In this document: in pieces, positions 1-10,300 of the stretch
How the letters are laid out: each line of letters opens with the position of its first letter
Numbering within the stretch: position 1 is the stretch's first letter
DNA from: Strix aluco
Taxonomy: Eukaryota; Chordata; Aves; Strigiformes; Strigidae
Assembly (NCBI RefSeq): GCF_031877795.1
Contig: NC_133932.1
Span: 21,206,180 to 21,270,179, forward strand
DNA: 64,000 nucleotides
Reading direction: 5' to 3'
Translations under genes and position numbers: made by a program
Notes under the pieces: generated by a model
What the model was told of the DNA's origin: nothing
Seen by the model: only the letters and a program-made list of their open reading frames with translations
Databases searched by the model: none

Positions 1-99
1 GTTTTGGAGAAATGCTTTCTATAAACAGGGAATCCTACTGGGGTCAGACAGAGCTATTTTAACCTTGTGTATTCATCTAACTGTTCTGGCCAAGGAAAT

Positions 100-145
100 G
101 TGTGTGTGTTTGTGTGTGTGTGTATATATAGAGAGAGACAGACAG
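100..145. repeat. Compound microsatellite (TG)n(TA)n(GA)n
   Basis: Alternating TG dinucleotides interrupted once by TTTG, passing into TATATATA and then GAGAGAGACAGACAG. Confidence -1.
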
Positions 146-353
146 TATAAATTTAGAATTTTTGATTGAAGGCTTCAATTTTTGGCCACTATTAAATGTA
201 CGTAAACTTCAAAACAAATTTTGTGAAAAAGAAGCTAGAAATAATTTGTCTTGGGCCAAATGAGAAGAAAACAAGAGCAAACAAGTGTAGTCATTCCCAG
301 GCTCATAAGCTGGGATAATGCTAACAAGCCACAGGCGTAGTCTTTTCCATGTG

Positions 354-360
354 AGGAATG
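354..360 (-). promoter_or_regulatory. MCAT/TEAD-like site
   Basis: AGGAATG reads CATTCCT on the minus strand, the classical MCAT element bound by TEAD factors, partners of VGLL3. It lies about 0.9 kb upstream of the start codon. A 7-bp match is expected often by chance, so confidence is low. Confidence -1.
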
Positions 361-520
361 GCATCAAAAGCCTTCAAGTGTGGGACTGCAGTGGAGCAGC
401 TTGCTGGCAAAAATGTGTGTACAGAGGTAGGCCATGAATGTATTTGAGTAGGATTGGAGCCATTACAACCAGATCCTGGTTTTCCGCATATTTTTCAAGT
501 ACAGGAGTATGCTTAACCGA

Positions 521-529
521 TTTTTTTTA

Positions 530-560
<31 letters not shown>
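521..560. repeat. Poly-T run followed by A7
   Basis: Thirty-two T and one A over 33 nt, then seven A, about 0.7 kb upstream of the VGLL3 start codon. Confidence -1.
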
Positions 561-965
561 CGTTGAGGAGCGAATGTGGGGAGGAAAGAGACTTCCCAGG
601 CTAGCCACAATTGCATCCAACCTGCCACCTTCTATGAAGGACAAGTGGGTTCCTCCTTCCTCCCAGATGAATTTCCAGGATGAATCCCCCGGGAGGTGAA
701 GCGCGGCTGATGCAGGTGACACTTGCCGACGGCGCGTCCGCGCTGCTTAAACTCGGCCGAGCTTCCCCGGCCCCGGGGCGCTTCCCGCTCCCAGCCAGCA
801 GCAGCGGCGGGGGCTGGCACCGAAAGGGGGTCGGTACATCCTCAGGGGGCCCAGACCTGCCTCGGAGCGCGGGACGGCCGCGGGACCCCCGCCGCGGGAC
901 GCGACGGGACAGGCGCAGGTGCTGCGCGCCCGCGGAGCCGCTGCGCGGGGCTGCGAGGGAGGACG

Positions 966-1010
966 AGGGGGGGAGGACGGGGGGGGGGGCGGCGGGCGGG
1001 CGGGGCGCGG
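966..1010 (+). promoter_or_regulatory. G-run cluster, possible G-quadruplex upstream of TATA
   Basis: Several runs of three or more G with short loops occur here, including an uninterrupted run of about 11 G followed by GGCGGGCGGGCGGGG. This fits the G3+N1-7 quadruplex pattern and also offers GC-box-like sites. It lies 70-110 bp upstream of the candidate TATA box. Confidence -1.
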
Positions 1011-1076
1011 TCCCCGCCCCCGCGGGCGCTGCCGCCACCGCTGCCGCCGCCGGGGCGCCCCGGGCCGCCGCCGCGC

Positions 1077-1083
1077 TATAAGT
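1077..1083 (+). promoter_or_regulatory. Candidate TATA box (TATAAGT)
   Basis: TATAAGT lies in an otherwise very GC-rich stretch (GCCGCGC before, GCGGGCGC after), about 195 bp upstream of the VGLL3 start codon. If used, transcription would begin near 1105-1112. This is a motif match only. Confidence -1.
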
Positions 1084-1112
1084 GCGGGCGCGGGGCGCGG
1101 CGGGCGCCGAAG

Positions 1113-1280
1113 ATGCGCTGGCAGCCGGGGCTGCGCGGCGCCCCGCCGCGGCCGCGCTGCGCGGAGGAGGAGAAGGAGGAGAAGAAGAAGGAGGAGGAGG
1201 AGGAAGAAGAAGAAGAAGAAGAAGAAGAAGAAGAAGGGGGAGGCGGCGGTGGCGCGGAGCGGCCGCGGCCGCGGCCATGA
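1113..1280 (+). CDS. Upstream ORF (55 codons) overlapping the VGLL3 start by ATGA
   Basis: An ATG at 1113 opens a frame that reads MRWQPGLRGAPPRPRC, then a Glu/Lys-rich run encoded by the purine tract, then a Gly-rich run and ERPRPRP. It stops at TGA 1278-1280, so stop and VGLL3 start share ATGA. The frame differs from the VGLL3 frame. No family is recognised. If the leader includes it, it could control VGLL3 translation by termination-reinitiation. If transcription starts at about 1107, the ATG would lie too close to the cap to be used efficiently. Confidence -1.
   Translation: MRWQPGLRGAPPRPRCAEEEKEEKKKEEEEEEEEEEEEEEEGGGGGGAERPRPRP
1163..1243 (+). repeat. Pure-purine GGA/GAA tract (81 nt) in the presumed 5' UTR
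   Basis: Eighty-one consecutive purines, first GGA/GAA mixtures and then about ten GAA units, ending in GGGGGAGG. It lies 33 nt before the VGLL3 ATG. Such mirror-like homopurine tracts can form triplex DNA, and trinucleotide runs often vary in length. Confidence -1.
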
Positions 1281-1381
1281 GCTGCTCGGACGTGGCCATG
1301 CAGCAGCCCGCCCCGGCGGCGTGCGGGGCACCCCGCTATCTGGCCGGTGCCGCGGCCGCGCCCGCGGCGGGCTGCCCGCAG
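1277..1381 (+). CDS. VGLL3: VGLL3 coding exon 1 (residues 1-35)
   Basis: The ATG sits in GCGGCCATGA, with G at -3, an acceptable Kozak context. The protein begins MSCSDV, which fits the MSC-plus-acidic start shared by VGLL2 and VGLL3. Thirty-five codons end at CCG CAG, followed by the donor GTGAGC at 1382, phase 0. The rest of the exon is Ala-, Pro- and Gly-rich (YLAGAAAAPAAG) and aligns only loosely with the mammalian N-terminus as I recall it. Base composition is extremely GC-rich, unlike the other exons. No alternative in-frame start improves similarity to the family. Confidence -1.
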
Positions 1382-4300
1382 GTGAGCCGCGGAGGGGAAA
1401 GGTTGCGCGGAGAACCGCGCAAGTTGTGCTGGTTGGGCTGACTGGGGGGTGGGGGGGCTTTTTGGGGAGGCCCCCCCTCGCCTTAGCGGGCTGCATAGCG
1501 CATCGCTGGCTGGCCGGGGCGGAGACCTCCGCCCCGGCCAGCCAGCGATGCGCTATGCAGCCCCCAGCCTGATTTGGAGATGCGGGGAGCTGGTGAGGGT
1601 GCCCCGGAGCAGCAGAGCCTGGTAAGACCTTTTTTTAAAAGACAAGTAATTTTTCCCCACATTCTTGTATTTGGGGGGTGGGTGTTGGCTCGCTCGGCTG
1701 GAGCGGGGCAGGGGGAGAGAGTTATTTCTTGCCTTCTTCCCCCCTTTCCTCTCCGCCGTCGCTCCTTACTTGACGAGTCTCACTGCTCGCCCGCTTTGCC
1801 GGCGCAGAGCTGCGCCTTTGCCGCCCGCCGGTGCGGTGCGGTGCGCTCCGCGGCCGCGCACACGGGCGGAACCTCCGCCCGCCGGCGGGAGGGGACCCGC
1901 GCTGCTCCCCGCGGACGGGGCGCGCCGCGCCGCTCACCCCGGCTCTCCTGGAGCATCGGCTCCGGCGAGTTTCCAGCAGAATTTGGTGATCAGATGTATT
2001 TTTAAAAAAAAAAAAAAGAAAAGAAAAAAAAAGTGAATCAGGAAATTCTTATCAGGCTGACAGCATTTTTAGACTATGCAGTGCGTGGGTGAAGTGGGAC
2101 TAATATTGACTTGGCCCTAATGTAGTCATCTGAGAATACATTTTTTGGTTGTTGCTGCATTCCATAAGGTTTTATCATTATTATCCATGAAGATTGTTTT
2201 CTCCGTACATGGGAAGTGACCCCTAATATCAACTTGCCTGGGAGACACGAATATGGGCTAAAACATTAAAATTCCTATTGCGTGTTATTGGTGTTTTTCT
2301 TTATTGGGGGAGAGAGCCCGTTTGCAGAAATGATACCCCAGCCAACTTTTCCAGGTTGCTCACGGTGTGCGAGTTCTGGAAAACTTGTGAGTTTTGTCTG
2401 TTGCAGCGTGCCTTCATTATTATTTCTTCTTTAATCTAGATCACAGCTTGCAGACCCTTCCATCTCTTCAGTAATTTTAGTTACAAACTTTGTATTTGAA
2501 TATCTGGAGCTCCAGTTGTTAGCCTGCGTGGTTTGGAGGGAAAATGAATAAATAATCTCAAATAACTAAGAGACCTAGAAACTGTAGTTGAAACTTTGTG
2601 AACTTTTTGGCATTTAACTCTGTAGGTGATTGGCTGTATTTCTCTTCCAGATCTGGAGTGTAGAACACATAGTACACGAAAATCTATTAAACGATCGTTA
2701 GCAGCTGTGTCACGCTCAAGTGCAATTGCTTTTTATTTTTAAACAGAATCATGCAGTTTCTCCATCAGTTGAAAGCAGCACCATGTATGAAATGTCCCAG
2801 AGGCACCCTAATGAACGCCAAAGTTTCTTGAAATTTCATTTTAAATAAACCGAGTTCTTGTGGGTTATACTATTTGAGAAAAGTGGAGGTAGATATGCAA
2901 GGCAAGAAACGTAGATAGGTCTGTTGAGCCAACACAGCTCATGAGTCGTGGCCAGCACCATATATCCTGTTTCCACCAAAAAACATCTAAACCTCACTAT
3001 CCTCCATGCTATTGACAATTTGTTTTTGTTAATCCAGCTCGCGCCAGTTTTCCTGAAATATTTGGAGCTGGAGAGTCTTCACAAACTAGTCAAATGTCAG
3101 ACTGAAAAACCAAGTTGTCGTTGCTGAACTAAGAATGTTGCACTCTCTAATTCTAACAGCTGCAAACTTTAGAGCAGTTTATGTATTTTCTCTGAATCCA
3201 GTGGTTTTTAAATAACAAAAAAGTAAACCTAGAATGAACTCCTCATGCATTGTAGTGCAAAGATTTATTGTTTGGGTAACATATGACATTTTGCAAGTCT
3301 CTGTTTCTTCAGAATTGTCCTGTCAGGGACATTTAATCAACTGGTAAAGAGCATAAGAAGGAAGGGTAAAGTATCTGTTGCCAGGTTTTTGTTTCTTCTT
3401 ACACATGTGTTCAACATGTAAAACGCTCATGCACTCTTCATGAGGACGATGACCATTTTAAAGAATGTTCTTCTTTGCCGGAATTAAAACTGTGGTTTAA
3501 AAATAACAGTGAGGGAAGATGAATTAGTCGGATATCTTAAAAATAAAACTCTGCATTGGAGCTGATAAAGCAGAGCTCACCCTTAAAATATCTGAGCACT
3601 CCATCGAAGCATTTTTCAGTGTTGTTGTACTACTCTGGTGTCTTTCAGTATCCAGTAAATGGTTTGTTTTCTGAGAGAGAAAGCTCCTTGGTGCTGTGCT
3701 TGGCTTTCCTTTCCTTCTTAGTGTGAGGAGACGTAGGTGTGTTGTTCTAACTAAAGCTTGTGCATCTTCATAGGTATTTGTAATAAATCTGTCACAAACG
3801 TGTAGTTGGTTATATCAGCTTTTGGTATCAGTTTTGTATCCTTTAAAGAGAAAAGCAAGCTCCTTAGCTGTGGAGCTGCCGTTGCAGATGTATAGGCTCA
3901 AGTTCTGGTCTGCAGTGTCTCTGTGAAGAGGTAACCTCATCACGTTTCTATAGGTCGCATGCTGCATACATGGGTCAGGAGAAGCGTCTCCAGCAAGCGC
4001 CTGGCATTGTGTCACTGCTCTGCAGTGAAAGGGTTTGGAATGGTTGTCTTTTTTTTTTCCCCCCCCTTTTTTCTTTTTTTTTTTAAATAACAGATCTTGG
4101 ATTGCTTTTAAATGATGGACTAGCATGCACCTGGGTTGTGCAGAAGTGACACATTATCTCTTTTTTTTTTTTTTTTTAGAGGATGGTTCATCATGCCTTT
4201 TTAAAATTACCCTACTCTAAAGTTATTCCCACATTTCTGTATCTGTAGTTTTCACTCCCTTAAAATCAGTGCAGAACTGATTTCTGCCTTGCACAGAAAT

Positions 4301-7300
4301 GCAGAATTTCTGAAAGCTTAACTTTCACCAATCCTTAGCCAAGAAAGGACTTGCTGGCAAATTAATTTAGATGGGACTTTTCTGAAAAGCGCTTAATGGA
4401 CTGAAGCCTGAATTCCTATTAAATGTTAATGAGAGCGGAGGCTTAGCACCTTAGATCTTTGAGGTTGCTGAAGTCCAGGGTGTTTGCTGGAGGGAACTAA
4501 GTGGAATATGGATATATACATGCTCATACAATGCCAGAAGGAACTGATGAAAATGGGGTGTGGCCCTAATTCTGCAGCTAAATCGGGGTTTCCATATTCC
4601 TTTGCCAAAAGACAGAGCGTGTGTGTGCCGGTGTTACAATATGAACTTGTTCCTGTGCATGGTAAGAAGCCATGCCTGCGGGAGGGTAAAACCCTGCAGA
4701 ACAGCAAAATTAAAATGCTCTTCATCGTACACTTTCCTGAGGGGCTGTGCAGCTGTAGTAGTACATTTCGGCTTTCTTATGGGTAGGGTGAGGAATGGGT
4801 GTAACAGAACTGCTCATTTATAGAGACTCTGGAAACACATAATTGGTGAAGAATCCTGTTGTGTTCTTGGTGCACACAAAACGCCGTGATGGCTTGCTAT
4901 GCCCTGTCAGTCTAGGTACAGCAAGCTGCAGAGCTGAAGCTAAGGTAGGATTCACCCAGGCTCACTAACAGCTGAGCTTAAGACCTTTGAAATGGGAAGT
5001 TACAGTAAATGGTAGTTTTGGAATTTCTCCATGGTATGTAGATGTAGAGAGCTAAGCCAACACCATCCTTGCTAAATCAAGTCTTGCATAAAGAGTTGTG
5101 ATGTGCTCAAGTCAGACTTTCTGCCGTTCTGTAGACAGACTTTTTCCAGATAAGGGCTTGTCTTCATTAGCAAATTAGGTCGCTAACTCAACTCTTCCTT
5201 CCAAACGAACAACATTGCAGACAAGGATAAGTCGCGTTTAACGTTGTGTCAGCTGGCTGTAGCTAAACCCTAATTCATGTACTGTAACTTAGTTTTTCAG
5301 TAAAGTTCTTTGTATCACATGCTCACAACTTTGAGGATGGGTTTATTATACTGCTTTTACTCTGTGGCAGTCTGCAGTACCTTAACACAGCAGATAGAAG
5401 CAGAAGATGGCTTCATATTCAGTTTTTGTAGTTCAGATGCTTTCTCAAGGCTTGTTCTGAAGCCTGACTTTTGCCCTACTACTGACTTGTCTGGAAGTTG
5501 AATCTTTAAAGGCACCTCTCAAAACCCTTTAACAGCACCTCTTGGAACCCTTTAAAGGCTACTCTCAGGTTTAGAGGATGCAAACCCTGGATTAAGTCTT
5601 GCCCTGTATGTGGGACTTTTGTTGTTTTGTTTAATCCCATAAAACACTGCTGTTTTAAAAAATTTGGCTTGCTATACTTTGTTGTTCTGATTAGGACCAA
5701 ATTCTATTTGATCTTCCTCTATTTATGTAAAAATAGAGCTTCAAACTTTAATGGTACACCTCTGTTTAGATGTACAGCAAAAGATGTATAAATTCATTCT
5801 TTTTCTAGTGCTTCCCTCCATCAGCAGAGCATAGCAGGAGCTCCAGGCTCTACTGCTACAAATCCAGTGGTTCACCTGAAAGCAAGCGTGTGGCTTTGCT
5901 CTTGGCTTGTTCATTTGCAAGGGTAGAAGTTAGCCTTTCTTGTTTTCAGGGCATGCTGTAAATACTGCTTTCAGGCCCAGCATTTGATGCCCTGACTGCT
6001 TGAAATTGTCTTCTTCCTTGAATACTTTCTGTGTTATCAATAGGAGCCTGCTTGGCAGACAGCTCCGCAAATGGAGGACTGTCCGTGATTTGCCTCAAGT
6101 TTGTTGCTGAAATTCCTTCTCAGAAGCTTATGTCAAATGACAGCCTTTTTCTCAGGATAGGGTCATATAGTATTTCCTCAGCGTAGTTATTCTTTATTTT
6201 TGGTTCCTGTTCTTTCTCTCATAATGGAAAATCTGTAACAGGTGGCCACAGGCACACCAGACTTTCATGCTTGGGAGCATAAAGGACCATATGCTGTATG
6301 ATGGTATGTATGGAGATAATAAGTTGAAGGAATAGGCAACCAGCTTATATGAAAAATAAGAGCTGGCCTGAATTTTCAAACTGGCTAAACTAAAACTTTC
6401 TCTGTCCTCAACTGTGCTTGGTTGTTTTTCTGTTTTGCTGCTTACTAGCTGGTTTCAGCTGGAAGCGAATTTTTTTCAATTTGTGAAGAGGAGTGTTCTG
6501 ACATTTTTACCAGACACCCTGGGTGAGACCCGAGAAGCCTTCAAGTCAGTTGAACTTTTGCCATTGGCTTTAACGTGGCCAGAATTTCACTGCATGAGAA
6601 CCATTTTGCTTGGTTCTGCATAGGGTATGTTAGAAAATAACAGGAATCTTCAAGATGTGGGTTCTGTGTGAGATTTTGGACCACATGCTTTCTTAGTCTA
6701 AAAGTGGTCAGTTTTCCTCCAGAAGACAGAATGATGCTTATCCAGCATAAACCTTCTCTTTAAAATTCCCGTATTAGCGGTGATTTGCTACTGACCTTTA
6801 GCTTCCTTTTGTTAGACAACCTGCAGTTAAGAGTTTAAATTCTCTTTGGAAGACTCTGTGAATAGATGAAATAACAAAAATAACGTTGGTTTAAGCTGAA
6901 TTCAGTCCATGCTGTACAGCACTATTTACCCAGAGGTTGTGCCACTCATCCTTCAGCCACAAATTGGGGCCTATTTTCTAAGCTGGCATCAGGTGCTATA
7001 GACACTGAATTTCCCTATTTCCCAGTATGCTAAGCTGGCTTTTAATTCTGTGTTCTGAGTCTTGGCCAAGATGAGATTTTGTGTGTTTGTTTTGTTTTTC
7101 AGAGGCTGCTTAATGTCAGCCTCTAGTTTGTAAGGAAGAAAGAGGTGGATTTCATGAATATATTAAAGTGTTTGTGATCTGAATATAGGCAAGAAATAAC
7201 ATTGTGTTTGGTCAGAAAATACTCTTCGTAAAGATCTTACAGATGCTGTTGACTACTTAAATATATGCCAGAACTGATCATATGATAAAAGTACAAGTGA

Positions 7301-10300
7301 AACTGGGCTAGCCCAGATTCGTTATCAGAAACTTAACCTGTTTTTTTTTCTGTTTTGGTCTCCCCCACCCCATGATGGTGGGACAAATTCATTTAGCAGC
7401 TGATGATCTTGCATACTTTTCCACTCACACAAGTGCAGTCAGAAATGCTGTGAGAAGATTCTGTTAAGGTCAGAACAAGTAATATGGAATTTTTATGCAG
7501 AAAGGATATTTTAAGGGAGTTCAGGGGAGAAAAACATTATTAAAGGATGTATACAATGGAAAGGATGTATATACATTGCATACAAGGAAACTTGTTGAGT
7601 CACTTTATCTCACTGTAGTCTCTTATTTAAAGAGTTCTGTAATTACGGACTGATAATTTATTCCTGAAATACAGATTAATTAGATCTGTGTCTGATCACA
7701 GGCTTGATACTGTTTTGAAAAATCTTTTAATTTAGAACTCTCATCTTTTGCAAAAAACTCGCCACAAAACACAACTTTTCACTGTAAATAACTTCAGTCC
7801 TTACACAAGACCTTGTACTTGTCCATCAGTTCTACCATCTTTTTTACTTTTTTTTTTTAAACAAAAAAAAGGTCAGATTTGGTGTTTTCAAAAGCAGCAA
7901 GTGCTCAGAATATCTTGTAATGACTGCCCATGAACTGGAAGGGAAGGGAGGAGAGTTGAAATGGAAAATGAATTAGATTCTTAGACTGTGGAAGGGGGAA
8001 CATTCCTGCACAGAGAAGCGACTCTGGAGATAAGTTTTAATTTCCTGAGCTCCAGTCTCTATATAGGAACATTGAAAGACTTCCTTCCTGATAACCAAGT
8101 CAAGCCAGGGGCTGGATTAGACGATGTGTTTCTGTATATAATTGCGTGCTTGTATATATATTTGCATACTTGCAGTATAAATGCAAATAGTATACCTATA
8201 ATGATAGAAGTCAACTTTTAAAGTGTGTTGCACATATTCAAGGTCTGGCATATACACTGCCTGAGATGTTGTATTAGATCAGAATCTATTTAGACTGCTA
8301 TAAAGGATCTGTTTCATACTTTGTCTCTACTAAAAAAACAAAACCCAAGCAAAAACCAAAATAAAACACCCTCCCCAACCACTTGTCTTGCATTTTTAAC
8401 AGGATCTGGGTTATGGTGCACCTTTAAGAATGATCCAGTCACTGAGGTAGATGTGTTACAGATTTCTAATGCATATGTCTCCTGTATATGCAATATTGTT
8501 ATAACCATTTCTGCCTTACTAAGGTCTCATCGCTTTGTGATTACTTAGGCAAAACCATGAAGTTCACTATGAGTGACATCTTAGTAAGAATTTCAGGAAC
8601 AAATATTAGGAGACTTTTTGTTTGTTTGTTTACAGAAGGCACAAAGCATACACCAAAAAAGTATAGGTCGCCCCAAGTTCTGCATTTGCAAAAATATGTT
8701 TCAAAGCCTAAGATTATGTTTCATTTTAGCAATTTTAGTTTCTAGTAAAACTGTTTTAATTTACTGTTTCCATCTTTTGTTCTTTTTTTTTTTTTTTTTA
8801 AAGTGAATCCCACAGTTTTTCTTTATCTGTCTAAATATGTAATACTCTTCTAAGCAGAGCCATGGTATAACTTGTTTTGTGAAGCACAGATTTACTTGAA
8901 TTCCAGACTATTGTCTGGATATCCCAAACTGTAAAAGAAAATTACTTACATCCCTCATTGCAGTTCGTGCAACAGCATCAGAGTTAAAGGTATTACTGAG
9001 CTGTTTTATGTTCTGTACTGTAATGGCAGATGCATCGTTTTAATTCCACTTGTCAATAGCTCTTTCTTACAGGTGTGGGTTTTTTTTTTTCATAACCATT
9101 CATAATTAAGACATAGCAACAGAGTATCTGTTTTGTATTACAATGAGAGAAATTGTATCAGCTTATACGATTTTAGGAAGCACCGAATGTAAATATATTG
9201 ATGGTATACAAGATCGGAAAATGACTTTCAATTGTTTCTAAATCAGACAAGTGTATTGTATAAATGCAGCTTTATAGACTGTGTAGTTGTTTAACTTTTT
9301 CTATAGAACAACTTTGGAAAAAGGGAAAATAGCTGTAAACTTAAAGAGATTCTGATGGCGCTAAAGTGTTGCCAAGCAAACCATAAAAGATAAGTCAAAC
9401 TGTAATTCTATAGAAAAGCTATGAAATACTTCTACATATGTGCTGTAGTTGTTTTTGGGTTCCTGAAGCTGCTTTTGTGTAAAGTCAGCTGTGGAAATGG
9501 CTGGCTAGCTAAAAGCTATGATTCCTGCAGCTTGACTGTTGTGGGGAGATTTTTTTCTGTGAAAACAGTTGTAAAGTGGAACATCTGAAAAATATGTTCC
9601 ATGCAAAATGGATCTTCACACACATTTATTTTGACATTTAGGTTTGATTTGAGAGAGAGAGAGAAGATTCTGAAATAGCCATTCACAGATGGCTTGTGCG
9701 GGTTTTATTTTTTTATATGCTTCTCGGTGTTTTTGGTTTGGGATGGATATTTTTGCATGTGTTTGCAGACTTGTCAATCCCCCTTTTCCCCCAGATCACA
9801 TGTTTAATTTTTTATGACTTGAATTTTTGTCCTTTTTACCAGAAGCTGGTGTTTAAAAAGTAAAAAGAAAAAAAGGAGGGGAAAAAAAAAAAACACCAAA
9901 ACAAACCAAACCACCCCAACCCCAAAACAACAAAACACCCCAAACCAACCAAACAAAAAAACCCTCAACCCCTCCTCAAACCCCAATCACCACCCTAAAG
10001 TATAGCTTCTTATGATAAAAATTTTCTTGGCAGTGAGTGAGAATTTATGTATTTTGTGGACTTAATACAGTGGAAAATTTTTTGGGGAGCACCAAATTCT
10101 CCCATTTTTATGCCTTCAGCAACAAGTAGATGTGGGGAGTCCAGAAGGCCACATACTCTCAGCTGGGGGAGCGCAGCCAGCAAAACTGGGTGCATGCTTA
10201 GCTAAATGGGTGAAATGCAGACATCATGTATCTGGCCACCCCTCCGCAGGGCTGGATTCGACCTTTGTAGCCTTTACTGATGGGAATATCCTTTCCAGGT

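Larger units (their letters stand above)
1..689. other. Sequence upstream of the VGLL3 CpG island
   Basis: AT-rich unique sequence with a (TG)n/(TA)n/(GA)n compound repeat at about 100-145 and a 33-nt T-rich run followed by A7 (521-560). No coding exon is seen. Distal promoter function is possible, but only the MCAT-like site stands out. Confidence -1.
690..1420. promoter_or_regulatory. CpG-island promoter around VGLL3 exon 1
   Basis: This stretch is strongly GC- and CpG-rich against an AT-rich background, for example the CG-dense runs at 870-960 and 1010-1160. It contains runs of GGGCGG and CCGCCC resembling SP/KLF sites. A further CpG-rich patch at about 1790-1950 extends the island into intron 1. 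CpG islands at the first exon are typical of vertebrate developmental regulators, so the promoter role is inferred from position and composition. The start site itself is not established. Confidence -1.

Noticed and set aside
601..1572. Several long overlapping frames on both strands around exon 1
   Set aside because: The stretch is GC-rich and low in stop codons. The frames are Pro/Arg/Ala-rich or poly-Lys/poly-Leu translations of the purine tract; only the VGLL3 start frame and the ATGA-overlapping upstream ORF have supporting context.
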